Part shown: positions 1-13,800 of the stretch, piece after piece
Layout: each line of letters begins with the position of its first letter
How positions within the stretch are numbered: the first letter of the stretch is position 1
From: Brachionus plicatilis
Lineage: Eukaryota; Rotifera; Eurotatoria; Ploima; Brachionidae
Assembly (NCBI GenBank): GCA_010279815.1
Contig: QEOQ01000395.1
Span: forward strand, 183,913 to 247,912
Length of the DNA: 64,000 bases
Direction: 5' to 3'
The notes under the pieces: model-generated
Told to the model about the DNA's origin: nothing
Seen by the model: only the letters and a program-made list of their open reading frames with translations
Database searches by the model: none
Made by a program: the position numbers and the translations under genes

Positions 1-1270
1 TTCAATCCAGAGCACTTTTTTGGCTAAAGGGGTTAATTTTATTATATTAATATTCTTTTAATTTTAATTCGAAAATGATGCAAATTGTTTACTATCGATC
101 AACCTTTTTTTGCCTTAAAGTAGCAAACTAAAAATGTAATTTAAAAAATATTATTTCTTAATTAAGTTTTTTAGTAAAGAAACTTAATGGGTTATTCTTA
201 GGGATTCTGAGGTGAATCGAATGAAAAAAAAACAAAAAATCCAATCAAGTTTAAATTAACCGGGTTAATTTTTTTGATAAAGCTGGAAAAACTTAAATTC
301 AAAATATCAAAAAATTTGTCAATTGTTTGGACCGTCTTATAAAAAAATTACAAAAAAAAATATTTTTGGTAAATTTTAGTCTTCTTTAAGGGAAAATATT
401 GTTTACGACAATTTACGTAAAAAGACTCGTTTTTAAAAAACTATAAAATACTTTAAAAAATTGTTAAAAAACCAATAAAAGATAGTTTTATAAAAAATAA
501 CTGATTTTAAAATTTGAATCAACTTCTATTTTGTTATTTTATTTCTGAGTAATTAATGCCTTAAAATCTTTTATCGAAAAAATTTGATAAATTAACCAAT
601 TTCGAATCTTTATGAATTTTTTTGAATCATTCAAAAAACTTTCAGGAAAAATTGAACAAAAACTTGAAACTAAAATAATTTATTGAAAGTTAGGTGAATT
701 TATTTTTTTGATGTCTTTACGTATTCTTTCAAATGTTTTAGTGTTAGATTATGTCTTTCTATAAAATTTGAGTAAAAAAGGCAATTTAAAAAAGCAACAA
801 CCTGATTTGCTCAAAAAACATGAATTAATAGAATATATAATTTAACTTGTTTGTATGAAGTTGAGAATAATCTTACTCAAAGATATAATACTGAATTTAA
901 AACTGTAATTTTTAAAAAAGATTAAATTTTTTTTTGAAATTATAATAATCTAAAACTTTTAGGCTTGATTAAACTTCATTTTTTTTAAAACTCTTTTAAC
1001 TTCAAAGTCATTTCAAAAGACTTTTAGAAAAAGTAAGGTTTTATATGCACTATATCCAGGGTCTTGAGAATGGTGCTGCATTATTTGAATGATTTAAAAA
1101 CAAAATATAAAAATAATTCAAGACAATATTTTTTAATTTTAAATTCTTTTTTATTTTTAAACTTTAGAATTTTTTTATGATTTTTTTTGCTTAAAATTTT
1201 TCCAAATTGTCAATTTATTTTTTTAAATAAAAAGAGAAATATTTTGCTTTGCTTTAATTTTTTTCGCTCC
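1..1270. other. AT-rich stretch with no gene recognised
   Basis: Low-complexity A/T-rich sequence with stops in all frames. The only long open stretch is 62 codons of low-complexity composition. About 1187-1270 resembles the inner part of a short inverted-repeat element whose end lies at 1250-1281. No exon, RNA gene or promoter can be supported. Confidence 0.6.
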
Positions 1271-1313
1271 AAACTTCACCACCGCGTTTTAGTAAAACGC
1301 GGTGGTGAAGTTT
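1187..1313. mobile_element. End of a MITE-like element, its tip turned into a perfect palindrome
   Basis: The stretch TTTTGCTTTGCTTTAA followed by CGCTCCAAACTTCACCACCG matches the right end of the element at 24412-24727, the inverse of its left end, and the copy at 32341-32476. Positions 1271-1291 and 1293-1313 form a perfect 21-bp inverted repeat around a single G, so the terminal CTTCACCACCGCG is followed at once by its own complement. This may be two tips joined head to head, or a fold-back replication product. No matching left end was found nearby. Confidence 0.5.
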
Positions 1314-1512
1314 TACTAAATAGCACTGTTTACTATGTAAATCGATCATATACAATAAAAATTCTAATACATTAAACGATACAAAAAATTCTAAAAGTTT
1401 AAAAATATGAAAAGACAGGATCGGTTTTATATTGAAACTTAAATATTAAAAAAAATTTCTATAAAATATAATTTTAGACTCATTTAAGAGAATTTTGGCA
1501 AAATCAAAATTA

Positions 1513-1751
1513 TTGTACATTTTTATATTTTTACATTTTTACATTTTTGAGAAACAAAAAAAATCTCAAAAAATTTTCATTTAAGAAAAGTTTAGAAAAA
1601 TTTAAATGTAAAAACCAAGGATAATTTTTTGAAAATTCCTTTTAATTAATTGCGAATTTATTATTACTTTTCTTAATGAAAACTTTTTTAAGTTTTTTTA
1701 TTTTGAAATTTTTATTTTTTCTCTCAAAAATGTAAAAATGTACAATAAAAT
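1513..1751. repeat. Fold-back repeat, about 240 bp
   Basis: The left arm (1513-1580) starts ATTGTACATTTTTATATTTT, continues ACATTTTTGAGA, and is followed by CTCAAAAAATTTTCATT. The right arm (about 1660-1751) is the imperfect reverse complement and ends AAAAATGTAAAAATGTACAAT. Similar TACATTTTCATATTTT blocks occur at 53940-54410. The arrangement resembles a small non-autonomous fold-back element, but the AT bias makes some similarity expected by chance. Confidence 0.4.
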
Positions 1752-2109
1752 ACATCTTGCCGAGAATTTTTTTGAGTTTGAATTTAGACAAAATTCCTAA
1801 GCCTGAATTAACAATTTAAAATTCTAAAAGCGCTATTGTAAATGATTCGTAAGATGAAGATAAAAATCAAAGTGATGAATCAATTAAAAAATTTTTCAGT
1901 TTGTCTCAGAACTACAAAATAATCATTCAAAGAAATAATTTTAAAATTTCAAAATTTTTTTAATTATTAAGAACAAAGTTTAGTTAATTTAACGAGCTAA
2001 TTGTGAAATTAAAAATATTTCAACTTGTTTGATAATAGACAAATTTTTATTTTCAATTTAACAATGTTCTTATGAAATGTATTTTGAAAAAAAAAAAAAA
2101 GTAAATTAC

Positions 2110-3387
2110 TTGAAAGCTTGAAGGCCGTTGTTTGCTCGGCGAATTGTAAATCTCATAGGTAAGCTCGACTTTAATTTCAGGTATGAGAGCAAAAACAGTT
2201 TTGATTATCAAATCATCAATCTCATTTTTAATCTTGGCCACATTAATGCCAATTTTAGACATATAACTATAGATCTTGCTCAATTTTCGTTTGCTTCCTT
2301 GTCCCGCTAGCTTTTGGTCATCAATTTTCTCAGAGCTAAATTGATATTTATCATTTTTTTTATTCAACGAATAATTTGTCAAATGCATATAAATTTGATT
2401 CAGGTTGTTTATGTCAGGTTTTTGGTAATCAATGGTCGCAAAGCGCACCAACCCTTCATCATATATATAAATCTCTAATGGTTTTAACTTGAGAATGACC
2501 ACATAGATTCTAAAATCGGATTTGAGCCCATCGATCAGGAACGGATTGTGCACGTACTCCTGGACAATATAGCTTTTTGGATTATCAGTCTTTGGGTTTA
2601 AGTATCCACTAGGCGAACTAATCAAGTAGATTCCGTCGCCTTGACTGCCATCATTAGGTTTGACAATGAATGTGGTCAATGGTTTTTTCATTTTTGAATC
2701 TTGGTCGTGGATGAAGCGGCATTCTTGGCTAAATTCCTTCAGTTGTTCAGGCAAAAACCATGTTCTGGGATAAAAGTTGTACTCACTTGGATAAAATCGT
2801 CTCATCACATTCAAAGAGTGAGTTAGAGGACCTTTTTTTAGCAGGTGGTTCATTGATGGAAATTTGTTGAGTCGTGAATCAGGCGAAAAGCATGAGAAAG
2901 AATTTTGGTCACGTCCTTCATGAGAAGCACAAGATTGCCAGATGATGTCGCAGCCATTTGCCAGTCCGCTTGGACATTCTTGCCAGCCCAGCTCAGCTAT
3001 GCAAAGTTTCAGCACTTCGGTGTTTGACCGGGCTTTAGATGTATCCACAGTTATCTTTGATTTTGATGTAATTAATAATTTTGATTTTATGGTTTCTGAT
3101 GCTCTTAAATCGATGGTACTTTCGTTCAAAGTTGGTCTGAAAATTGGTGGTTTTTTTGCTAAATAATCAAAATTTTTTGCCAATTCAATCTTTTGATCGC
3201 TTTTAAATGAATTGGAGAAAAATTTAGCGCCCATTCCAACCGAAGATTTAATTCGGCGCAGATCTGGTTTGACCAAACTTTTCGAGGTACTCAATGGACG
3301 AATTTGTTTTAACTTTTCTTCTATTAACATCTTAAATTCCATGCCATTGACTGATTTTGAATCTGGATTTATTTTATTTGTTTCATT
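2110..3387 (-). CDS. TTLL11-like: Tubulin polyglutamylase of the TTLL family (TTLL11-like), partial: one large exon
   Basis: Enzymes of this family ligate glutamates onto tubulin C-terminal tails on axonemes and stable microtubules, using an ATP-grasp fold. The exon encodes about 426 residues. A basic, low-complexity N-terminal part is followed by the TTL core: KPNDGSQGDGIYLI (nucleotide-binding lysine and glycine-rich loop), VQEYVHNPFLIDGLKSDFRIYV (the D-R-Y block), DEGLVRFAT, and MHLTNYSLN followed by GSKRKLS. The order and wording resemble TTLL11 more than TTLL6/13, as far as I can judge from memory. The reading ends at SSFQ, next to a GT donor at 2109-2108, just before the family's conserved D-x-L-L/L-E-V-N-x-N-P region, so the final exons are missing from the window. 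A pyrimidine-rich acceptor ending AAAG precedes 3387, implying an upstream exon; otherwise the first in-frame ATG is at 3342. No exons were identified between 1 and 2109. Confidence 0.85.
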
Positions 3388-6300
3388 CTTTAACAACAAC
3401 AAAAAAAAGTAGGTTTTTGTTTAATATTAGTTAGAAAAATATTTATTAATTTATTAAATAAAAAAGTTATAAATGCCTAAAACTATGAATCAAATTGATT
3501 TGCTCAAGGTATTTTTTTGTTAATTTAAAAATAAGCATAACAATAAAACCCTGAAATTGAACTTAAAAATATGGAATTTTTTCAATTCTTATTCTGTCTG
3601 TGCATTTTGAAGCATTAATTTAGTTAATCGCTAGAAATGATAAAAAACATGTTAATTAATGATAAAAAATGACAAAATTTTTTTATTTTTATTAATCAAA
3701 AATACTCTTTAATCAAACTGTAGATTATTAATAAATTTTTTTACCTTTTTAAATTCTTCATTTTTCCAGTTTTGATTAGAGATTGCACAATTTTCATCAT
3801 TTTTTTTATTCTCTTTTTCAAATACGCTCGAATAATCTAAATAAATTTTTTAATTTTATTTTTTTTTTTAAAGATCAAAAGAAGAAAATACCTAGAATTG
3901 ATTTTTTGTCATTTTTAGTCGTCGAGCAAGATAAATTTGACTCTGAATCTGACGATAATGACTCATCTATAAATGAACTCGAATATATGCTAGCTAAGTC
4001 CGATTCTGAATGGGAACTTAGATTCATTTTTTTTGCTTTTTTTGCACAATTTTTAAAAGGTTTTTAGCTAAAAAAGCATTTAAAATAAAATTTTTACTTA
4101 AACATTCTAAAAAAAAACTAATTAAAGAAGTCTTAAATAAAGAAATTTAAAAAGGTAAATTTTATAAGGTATTCTGTTTTGATGCGGACTTTCTTTAAAA
4201 AAGATACGACTAACGTTGCTTAGCTACTTTAATTTTTTCTCTTACACAATCTAATTTTTAATTAAGATATGCAGACTTTTAAAAAAATTTAAATTATTTC
4301 AATTGGTTTAAAGGAGAAAAATTGTTTGTTTTTTTTTTTTTTAAAACTACAACTTTGGCTAAAAATTTGATTTTTTTGGATTTTGAAAGCTCTCAAAAAT
4401 AATTTTATTCTTTTTTTATGCAAAATTCTATTCAAAGGAAATAATTTCATATTTGATTTTATACAAGGACTCTTGGTTAGAATAAAAAGCCTCTCTAAAT
4501 TGAAACCATTGAAAATTTTCTTTATTAAAAAATTGAACAAGTTTGGTAAAATTTTAGACTACTTATATTGGCCAAATAATTTTTTGTAATCGATGCTTTT
4601 TTAAAAATTAAAAGTTTACGTAATATTTAATGATTTATAAAGTCCAAAAAGTAAGTCAATCTAAAGAATAGCATTGTTTAATTCAAAAATTTAAATGGGG
4701 ATTATGGAAATCTTCAAGAGAGAGTTGAATCAAGTTTTAAACAAAAAGTAGTTCAATTATGAAATTTAAATGATTTTTAAATATAGGATTTATTGGCGAA
4801 CTTAAAAATTAAAAAAATTTGAATGTATATTTTATTAAGTTTTAATGAATAAATTTTTCAGAATTTAAAATTTTTTTTTTTAATAAAATTTGTACTATAT
4901 ATTTATTTGATTTATTAATTTTAGAGAATTTAAAAATGAATTTAAATTTTGTATGTTTGCTTCCATCATCTGAATAAATGTTTGATTTTGAAAAAAGGAA
5001 ATCTATTATTTGGAGACTTTGACACCAAAATTTTGTCTTTTTTTACAATTTTCCACAACTTTTTGTCAGTAAACTATTAAATGTAATTTTTTTTTCAATG
5101 ATTGCAAAGCCTAATCCCATTTTACTGAATTATATGAACTCATAGTCCTTCAATATTGTTCTTTCCAAATATTTGACCAAAATATTACAAATTATTACAA
5201 ATTTTAATCAAAAAAATTCATGTGATATCTCAGAGGGCTCTTTAGTTGAATTTCATCAAATTTTATAATTATAGAATCATAATTCATTTCCATTATTATT
5301 TAAATCTAATACCTATTAATCAATTTCTGTAATCAATTCGTGAATAAAAAAATTTAGCCTTGAAAGAAGTCAATCAAAAACATGGTCCTTTTTATATTTT
5401 TTTAATTAAAGATATTTTTTTTAGCATCATATATCAATTATCTGTGAAAAGACAATATGCAAACTTTTTATTTCAAATATTTTATTGCCGAATTAAAAAA
5501 TAAAATACAAAATATGATCGCAAAACGATGTTAAAATATTGGGTTGGTAATACCCAGAGATAATCAATAACTGGATCGAAAATTTTTTGATCATAGACAT
5601 AAAATTTAATATCATTAAATTTGTTTACAATTTTTGATTTAATTCTAAAAATTTTTTTAAGAAAAATTCAAAACTCACAAGTTAAAAAAATAAATCAAAT
5701 ACATAATTCAATAATTTTTTTTTCAAATTATGATTTCTTTATGCTTATCATATAATTTGAAACATTTTGGGAAAAGTAAATTTTTTGATTAATTTCAGAT
5801 TTCAAAAATGATCAAGCAATCACCTGAAAATTATGCAATGAACAAAAATTTAGCATTTAAAATTTTAATCATTTTTAATTTATGAAATTTGATCAAATGT
5901 TTTTCTTTACCGCATATTTTGTAATATATTCTTAAAAAATTATCTTTTTATTGTGAACATGAATTAATAAATGATAGAACAAACTTTCGCTGTTTAGAAT
6001 GGACACCTAATCCGAGTTTTAAGCGACAGCGTGATCAAGAAATTGTGATCAAAGTTGTCAATTAGACCTGATCTTTCTGATCATATTTTTAAATGAAGAA
6101 AATTTATTTTAATAAAAAATATATAATAATTTTATCATGATGAGATCCGAATTAAAAGACAATGATACGATTTAAAAAAAAGTTAAATTTAAAACAAAAA
6201 AATTTTGTCATTTTGATCTTTGAAGATTAAAAATCCTTTAAATTTTTGAAGTCAATTATGATTAAGTATCTAACAATCTGGCAAATTTTTTTCATTTAGA

Positions 6301-7845
6301 TTCTTTGGGGTTCTTTTTGAATAAATGGCCAAAATTTGACTCTATAAATTTATTAAATATGTTTATGATATTTAGTCTTGGAAAAAAAAATTCTAAATTA
6401 TTTTTTTTCAATGGAACCAAATTGGAGCTTCCAATCTTTGGGTGTTTTGAAACAAAAATTACAAACAAAAGCTGGCATATTTTTTGGTTGATTCTAATAA
6501 ATTATATGTCTAAAAGAGATCTAATTGAAGTATTCATGATAATTCATGATCAAATGTAAATTTCATAATAACACCCTTCAAAAGCATAATTTGTGTAATC
6601 TTTAAATAGAAATAAAATTAATAAAAAATATGAATTTTTATCTGAAGTAAAAATAAAAAATGAATCAAAATTTTATTATATTAATGACTTCATGTAGCTA
6701 GACTGAATTCACTACCTTTTTTTAATTTTTTAGGCTTTAAGGCTTTAAAATTAATATTCTATTGTCGAAACCTTTAACAAATTAAAAAAATTTTATCAGT
6801 ATTCTATTTTCAAATGTGGCTTAATTAATGGCAGCATTCAGACTTGATTTTATGAAATTTTAATTAAAAACTTATTTTAATATTTTTTTATTCTTCAACA
6901 TTTCTTGATCCAACCATTCAAATAATTTTAAAAAAATTAAAAATAAGTCTCGTTCTTTTATAAAACAACTTAATTAGACAAATGTTTGGTTTAAAAGCCT
7001 ACTGTCACATGTCACGAGTCTTAAAAGTACTGAAAGTATTCAACTTTGGTGAACTTTATCTATTTTCAAAACAAACTTTTGTTGATACAATTAAATATAA
7101 TTATCTATCTTCACAATTCTTAAAATTTATGCTTAGTGACCCCCCCCTCTAATAAATCTTTTTTCTCCGATTTGGTACTTATTTCCAAGTACTTTAAAAT
7201 TGAAACCTCAAAAATTAAAGTAAATATAAACCAACTTTAAGAAAATCTTAAGATTAATCTGATTTGTAATGATGGTATATCTGATTCAATTTGGTTATGT
7301 CTTTGCAATTTAAAATTAAAACATTACAAAACTCTCCTAAATGAGCTAATTCAAAATAAAAGAAATTCATGAATTTTGGTCCCAATTATCTACTATCTAT
7401 TAACTTTCATGCCTTTTTCTTTTTTCGAACTAATGTTCCTTTTTTATTTTTATAATTTTATTTTTAGGTAATAATTTTTAATTTTTAAAAAAAAAACACA
7501 AAAACACAAAAAATTTTATTTTTATTTTTTTACTTCTTCTTAAAGGAGGTTAATTCAATTCAATAAATAAATAATAGACATGGATTTTTTTATCACTTAG
7601 CGTTTTCTAACATTCAAGACAGTCTTTAATCCATTAAAATTTTGTTGTAAATCACTTTCAAGGGATAAAAAACTGTCAACTACTTTTTTTCATTTAATTT
7701 AATATTTTATTTAATCAAAGTTGTCACACATCTCAAAATTTCATGCTAACAAAGTAAAAATAAAATAATGAAAATAGAAAATTTATTTTAATAACTAAAT
7801 GTGATAAAGATTAAAAAATAATTTAATGTCTAAAAAAAAATAAAT
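3388..7845. other. Long AT-rich intergenic stretch, no gene supported
   Basis: No recognisable family. A plus-strand open stretch at 3783-4067 (no ATG) encodes the acidic string DSESDDNDSSINELEYM, and 6305-6559 holds an 84-codon open stretch (no ATG) that I cannot place. Both lack homology I recognise and flanking exon partners. A minus-strand ATG at about 3803 followed by a GT donor near 3744 could be a 5' exon of the TTLL gene, but its phase does not fit the acceptor at 3388-3389. The rest is runs of A and T. Confidence 0.5.
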
Positions 7846-10800
7846 TCAATCAAAAATTGAGTCTTCAATGGTTGTTTTTTTTTTCTCAATTTTTTTTTTC
7901 TGAACATCTGCGAAAATATCCTCATAATCGTCTAAATCATCGAAAATATTTTTTTTCGCCTCCTCTTGTTTCCCTGTAGACCTCGAGGTACTAGATGAAT
8001 CGGGCTTATTTTTGACAGATTTTTTCTCCTCATTCACTTTCAAATCAACATTGAAAATATCATCATCCAAGTTATCAAATAAAGATTTGCTAGTGGTCTT
8101 GGTGTCCTTTTTTTTTGGCTGTGATTTGGGCTCATTCTTAGGCTTATTTTTAAATGCAAGGTCTACTTTGAAGATATCATCATCGTCTTCATTTAAATTA
8201 TCAAACAAATTGCTTTGTTTAATAGCTGGTTTCACTAGATTTTCCTCAACTTTGGATGCATCAAATATGCCATCTGATGTTGCTGCTGATACTGGTACAG
8301 ATTCTGCTTGTATGGCTTCTGAATTTTGATTTTCGATTGTTTCTTTTGACTGATTACTTAGACTGGACTTAGTGCTATCAACTGTGTTCTGATTTTCCAA
8401 TGTTAATTTTCTTTGCTTGGTTGGAGGTCTTTTTTTTGATGATATGGCTCTTATCCGATCCTGAAAATAAAAAAAATTTCAAAATAAAATGAGGCTTCGG
8501 ATATGAAAAACGTCTACACTAACTCATGATTTATGATTTCAAATTGTAATCTACGTACATATAAACCTAGAAAAGCCAAAATTTTAGAAGGCCGCAAAAA
8601 AATTTTTCAGAACAGTGGGATCTAGATATGTGTCTGGGCATAACAGTGCTGTTATGCCCAGACTTGTGCGTAAGTCAAAAAATAAAGTCATTTTTAAGTC
8701 ATTTTTTGGCTAAGTCAAAGATTTGACTTGACTTTAAAAAAAAAATCTTAAGTCAAGTCCGTGACTTGATTTTGACTTTGACTTAGTGACTTATGCACAA
8801 GTCTGGTTATGCCATTGTTATTTTAGGGTAAATTTTTAAATTTACGCAAACAAAGTAAAAAAAATTATTTATAAAAATTTTAAATATACATAAATTTAAG
8901 AAAAATTATGTGTTTTTTTGTATTTCGAAAAAATTAATTTTTTAAGTTAAATTATAGAAAAATTAATGAAAAAAAAAATTTATGGTCCTATTAGAATTTG
9001 CTGTAAAATGGGATTATTTACATAAAATTATCGGAATATTGGTAATTTTGCGTTAATAAACGTAATTTAACAAAACTATCAAACATAAAAAAACGTTTTT
9101 ATTTTATTTTTTTACATAAATAAACTATATTTTACGTATATCACCTAAAATCATCATGACCTAGCAATAATGTGTATAAATTTAAACTTAACTGAGACTC
9201 ATAGAATAAATAAATTCAAAAAAAGGGTTTTTTCTTTCAAAATTCTGAAAAAAAAAAATTTGTAGTCAATTTTTAAAAGTCAATAAAAAAGTAAAACTTT
9301 CAAAATGTTCAAACAATTTTGACTTGTTTCAGAATATGAATATTTTTAATGGGGTAAAAAAAGTAAAAAAACGCTATTTTATTTCCTTAAAAAATTTAAA
9401 TAAATTTACCAAAAATTACGTCATTTTTTTTGATAAAAAAAGCTGAAAATCAGAATATGTGTCTGACATATAATTTTTAATTTATGATTCGATACACAGT
9501 CTATGTGGGAATGAATCAAAACATAGAAAAATAAAGAAACATAGAAAGGTGAAAATATGTAGAAAATTAAGGCTGTCAGTATAGAACACAATAAATTTAG
9601 TAAAAATTACCACAAATTTATATTAAATATCAACAAAAATTATATATTTTTATCTCTTTATTTTTTTGCCGAATATATTATAAATAAAATAATTAAAATT
9701 AATAAAAACATAACACACCTTATAAATTTACACCTTTTTTCTAATAAATTGCAACTAAAATCACGAAACTTTTGTGATAAAATTTGGTAAATGACTTTAT
9801 ATTCTTTCTATTATTTATTTATTTGTTTTCTGTACCGAGCTAGAGCTCCTTCAGAATATTCAGAATCTTTCTAGGAAAAGTGAATATTTTTATATGAACT
9901 AAACAAAATAAAAAAATTTGAATGAATATAACATTGAACAGCAAGCCAAAGCAAGCAGCAAAAGAGAAAACAAGATCGTGTCTATAACATCAACCATCTG
10001 ACTGTATTCAGAACGAAAAAAGCACTATTCTTAAATCTGACGAAGACTCGGACATAGAATCAGAACCAGCTCCAAAATCATTTAAAAAAGCCGAATGATG
10101 CAGTTTTATCTATTGAAAATATTTGGAAAAAGGTTGAACTAAGAAAAAAATTAAATTCTTTAGTAGATTTTCTTTAAGTTTTCTTTTATTAAATATGTTT
10201 TTTTATTGATTAAATGGAAAAAATTAATTTTTTATTGGTATTTTTACTTATTATGTTTATTTTGAATAAAAAAATTGGCACAATATTAACTTAATTATAT
10301 TTTTCTTTTTTTTTGGATTTTTATTAATTCTGTGGAATTTTTACTAAAAATATTGTGCTCAAATATTAAGAGTCGAAAATTAAAACTAAGAAAATATAGA
10401 ATTTATAAAATAAACGTAAAAGCATAGAAAGTGAAACAAATAAATTTAGGTGATTTTGTAAGAATATAAATTAAATTTATTAAATTATTTTAAAAAAAAG
10501 ATTTAAATAAAAGAGAATAAAGAAAAAATTATAAAAAATCAATTAGATTATCAATTTAAAGTCATCAATTTTCTATTTCTAGATTTTCTACGTTTTTTCG
10601 TGTAAGACAATTTCTATATTTTTTAATATTTTATGTTTGATACACAGCCGAATATGTATATTTAATATGAGAATATGGGGTAATCCTTGAACTAGATACA
10701 TAAAACTTAAAGAAAGGCTAAAATTTCAGCTTTTTTCCAAAATTCAAATTAAACAAAAACCTTTTGATGATGTTTCAATTTATCTAGAAACTATTTCATA

Positions 10801-13800
10801 GAAGATTAATAAAATTAAACAAAACTCATAGAATATTTTTTTCATAAAAATTATGTTAAAAACTTTAATAGAAAAATTTAAAGATTAAATTAATTTTAAT
10901 TTTTTTTTACTTACAAATTTTAAATTTACTAACGTTTTATTAACTCTTGGAATACATTTTTTTCAATTAAAATTTCGTTTTTGAAGATTAAAGGAAAATT
11001 TCAAATATTTTTCAATTTGATGTCAATGAAAAATTAAAAGAAATTGTTATTCTGAAAAAAAATGATGAATTTTTTTAAAATTTTTTTTCTATATTTAATC
11101 CCTTATATAAAAATTCTATGAAATAATTATTTTACGAAAAAAACACTTCAGATTATGACGTAAAATTTTATGCTCTTTCAGAATATATGGCCATTATTGG
11201 GGTAAATGGAATTTTTCCCAGAAGACTTACTACTTTACTAAAGCCCAAGTGTCTTTAGACCCCTAGCGTCGGAAAATGTTTTTGGCTTTATTTGGTTTTC
11301 ATATAGGTAGATTAAGTTGAGATAGTGTTGACGTTTTGCATTTCCTTAAAAAAAAAATTTAGAATAAAAACTTTTTGAGCAGTATTTATTATTGGAGTTG
11401 TGGAGGCTATAATTGAATTAAATGGATCAATTGAATCCTGATTGTTCGACTCTTTTTTTTCGCTTGTATCAGTAGCAAGATCAGCAAAAAAATTTGTTGT
11501 TCCGGATTCTTCAACTTTTTTCACTTCAGGTTTTGAGCTATTTTCATCTATTTCAGAATCTTGCTCACTTTCATTATTTTGAGCTAATTTTTTGAACAAA
11601 CCACTTGATTTAAGTGCCAAAGGATCGAATAGAACATTTTTAACCACAGACTTGGGCTTTATCAACTCCGATTCAGGCTTCAAAGCATCACTTTTGCCAA
11701 TCAAATTTTCATCTTTTGAATTTTTCTCAACTGGCTTGGAGAATAAATCATCATTATCTACATTGATGTCACCAAAGAGGCTAGTAGCAGGCTTAGGTGT
11801 TGGTATCAAATTTTTAACTGACTTATCAATTTCATTTATTTCAGGCTTTTTTTCGTTTAACTTCTGTTTGTTTGTCTGCTTTGAAAACAAATCATCATCA
11901 TCATTGTCATCATCAAAAAGACTGGCACTAGGCTTCGGTGTCTGTACCAGATTTTGAGCAGTAAAGCTCACATTTTTGGTTTCCTTGTCTTCTATTTTAT
12001 TAACTTCAGCATTTTTTTTATCTAATATCGGTGTTTTTTCCAGCTTGGAAAATAAATCATCATCATCATTATCATCATCAAAGAGGCTACTAGCAGGCTT
12101 AGGTGTTGTCACCAAAGGTTGAGAGGCATTTTTATTATTTTTAGTATCCTCATCTTCTCTCCTATTCATTTCAGACTTTGGCTCAATTTTTTTGTCCATC
12201 TTGGAGAATAAATCATCATCATTGTCGTCATCAAAGAGGCTACTTGCAGGCTTAGGTGTTTGTGGCAAATTTTGAGGAACTCTTTTAATATTTTTTGTTT
12301 CCTCGTCTTCTCTTTTTTTTATTTCAGACTTTTGTTCCACCCTATTGTTTATCTTCGGGAACAAATCATCATCATCATTGTCATCATCAAAGAGACCAGG
12401 AGCAAGCTTAGCTGTTTTATTGATATCTTTTGTTTCGTTGTCTTCTCGCCTATTCATGTCAGACTTTGGCTCACTTTTTTTGTCTGTCTTTGAGAATAAA
12501 TCATCATCCTCGCTGTCATCATCAAATAAAGAATTTATTTTTGTTGGAACAGTTGGTGGAATTTTGGCAGGTTGTAGTTTGGGCTCTGGATCATGTTGTT
12601 CACTATCAAAAAGATTTGATTGCAGGACCGGTGATGCTTGCGGAATATGCTGCACATTTTTTTTATTTTCAGCCAAATTTTTCTCCAAAGGCTCAGCAGC
12701 TTTTATTGGTTTTATTTCTACTTTGGTATCAGTAAAAAAGTCATCTTCTGACTCTTCATCACTATCAAATAAATGCTGGCTTGGTTTGTTCACTTTTGTC
12801 TGTGATACCAATTCCTTTGGCAAAACTTTAATCGGTTCATTGGAAAATGAAATGACAGAATTTTTTTTTTCAGATTGGACCGGCTTTGCAAAAAGTTCTT
12901 CATCATCTTCATCATCAAACAAAGTCTGTTTTTTGCTGATGGCTTTTGGAAATAAATTTTCATCTGATTCACCTTCTGAATTGTCGAAAAGATCAGTGCG
13001 CTTCTGTTCCGCTGGTTTAGACTGTTGAGTAGGTTTTTGACCAAGCGGTTGTTGATTGCTGCCATTCGCTTTCATCGCTATCTTACGGCTTAACTCAGAG
13101 GCAAAATCCAAAGTTTGTTCTTGCTGCTGATTTTTTGGTTCTTCCTCTTCTGGCACAGACTCCTCTGATTCAGACTCCGACTCAGGCTCATCATCAAATA
13201 AATTATCAGATTTTTTTTTGCCAGAAAATACATTAGTTGGTTCCTCTTCGGACTCGTCTTCGAACATGTCACCTCTTTTGCCAGTGTTGTCAAATAATTG
13301 GTCATTTTCTGATTCAGAGTCATCGAGCTCATCTTCCTGGCTCTCTGATTCCGCTTCACTCTCACTTTCAGCTATTTCTTCCTCTTCCTCTTCTTCCTCC
13401 TCTTCGACTTCATCATCCAAATCTTTCAGTCCAACATGGTCATTTTCCAAATAGGCATCGGATCCAATTAAATATGGTAAACTTCTTAAGACATAAGGAT
13501 CTTTGGTTTCATAAATGACCAGATCTTCATTTTTGTCCTGATCGTCCTCGTCATCAGACTCATCTAATTTTGATCCATCTATTTGGTCAAAGTAAGTGTC
13601 CATTATTGACATTCCAATTTGAACCGATTCTGTGATTACTTCCAGTAATTCTTGTTCTTTTTCTTCTTTGGTTTTTTCAACTTTTTCCTTTTCCAGGCTG
13701 GTGCCCAGGACGGTAACGTCCTGCTCATAAACTCTCTTAATGAAAGTTTTCACTAATTGACTCGGTCTTATCAGGTTTACTTACATTTTCTATGAATTGA

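Noticed and set aside
3745..3803. Possible first exon of the TTLL gene on the minus strand
   Set aside because: ATG and a GT donor are present, but the phase does not fit the acceptor of the exon at 3387 and no conserved residues are encoded.
6305..6559. 84-codon plus-strand frame
   Set aside because: No ATG at the start, no family resemblance, and composition close to the local A/T bias.
12345..13518. Serine-rich and leucine-rich plus-strand open frames opposite WASHC2 exon 4
   Set aside because: They are antisense shadows of aspartate/glutamate codon runs in a well-supported gene.
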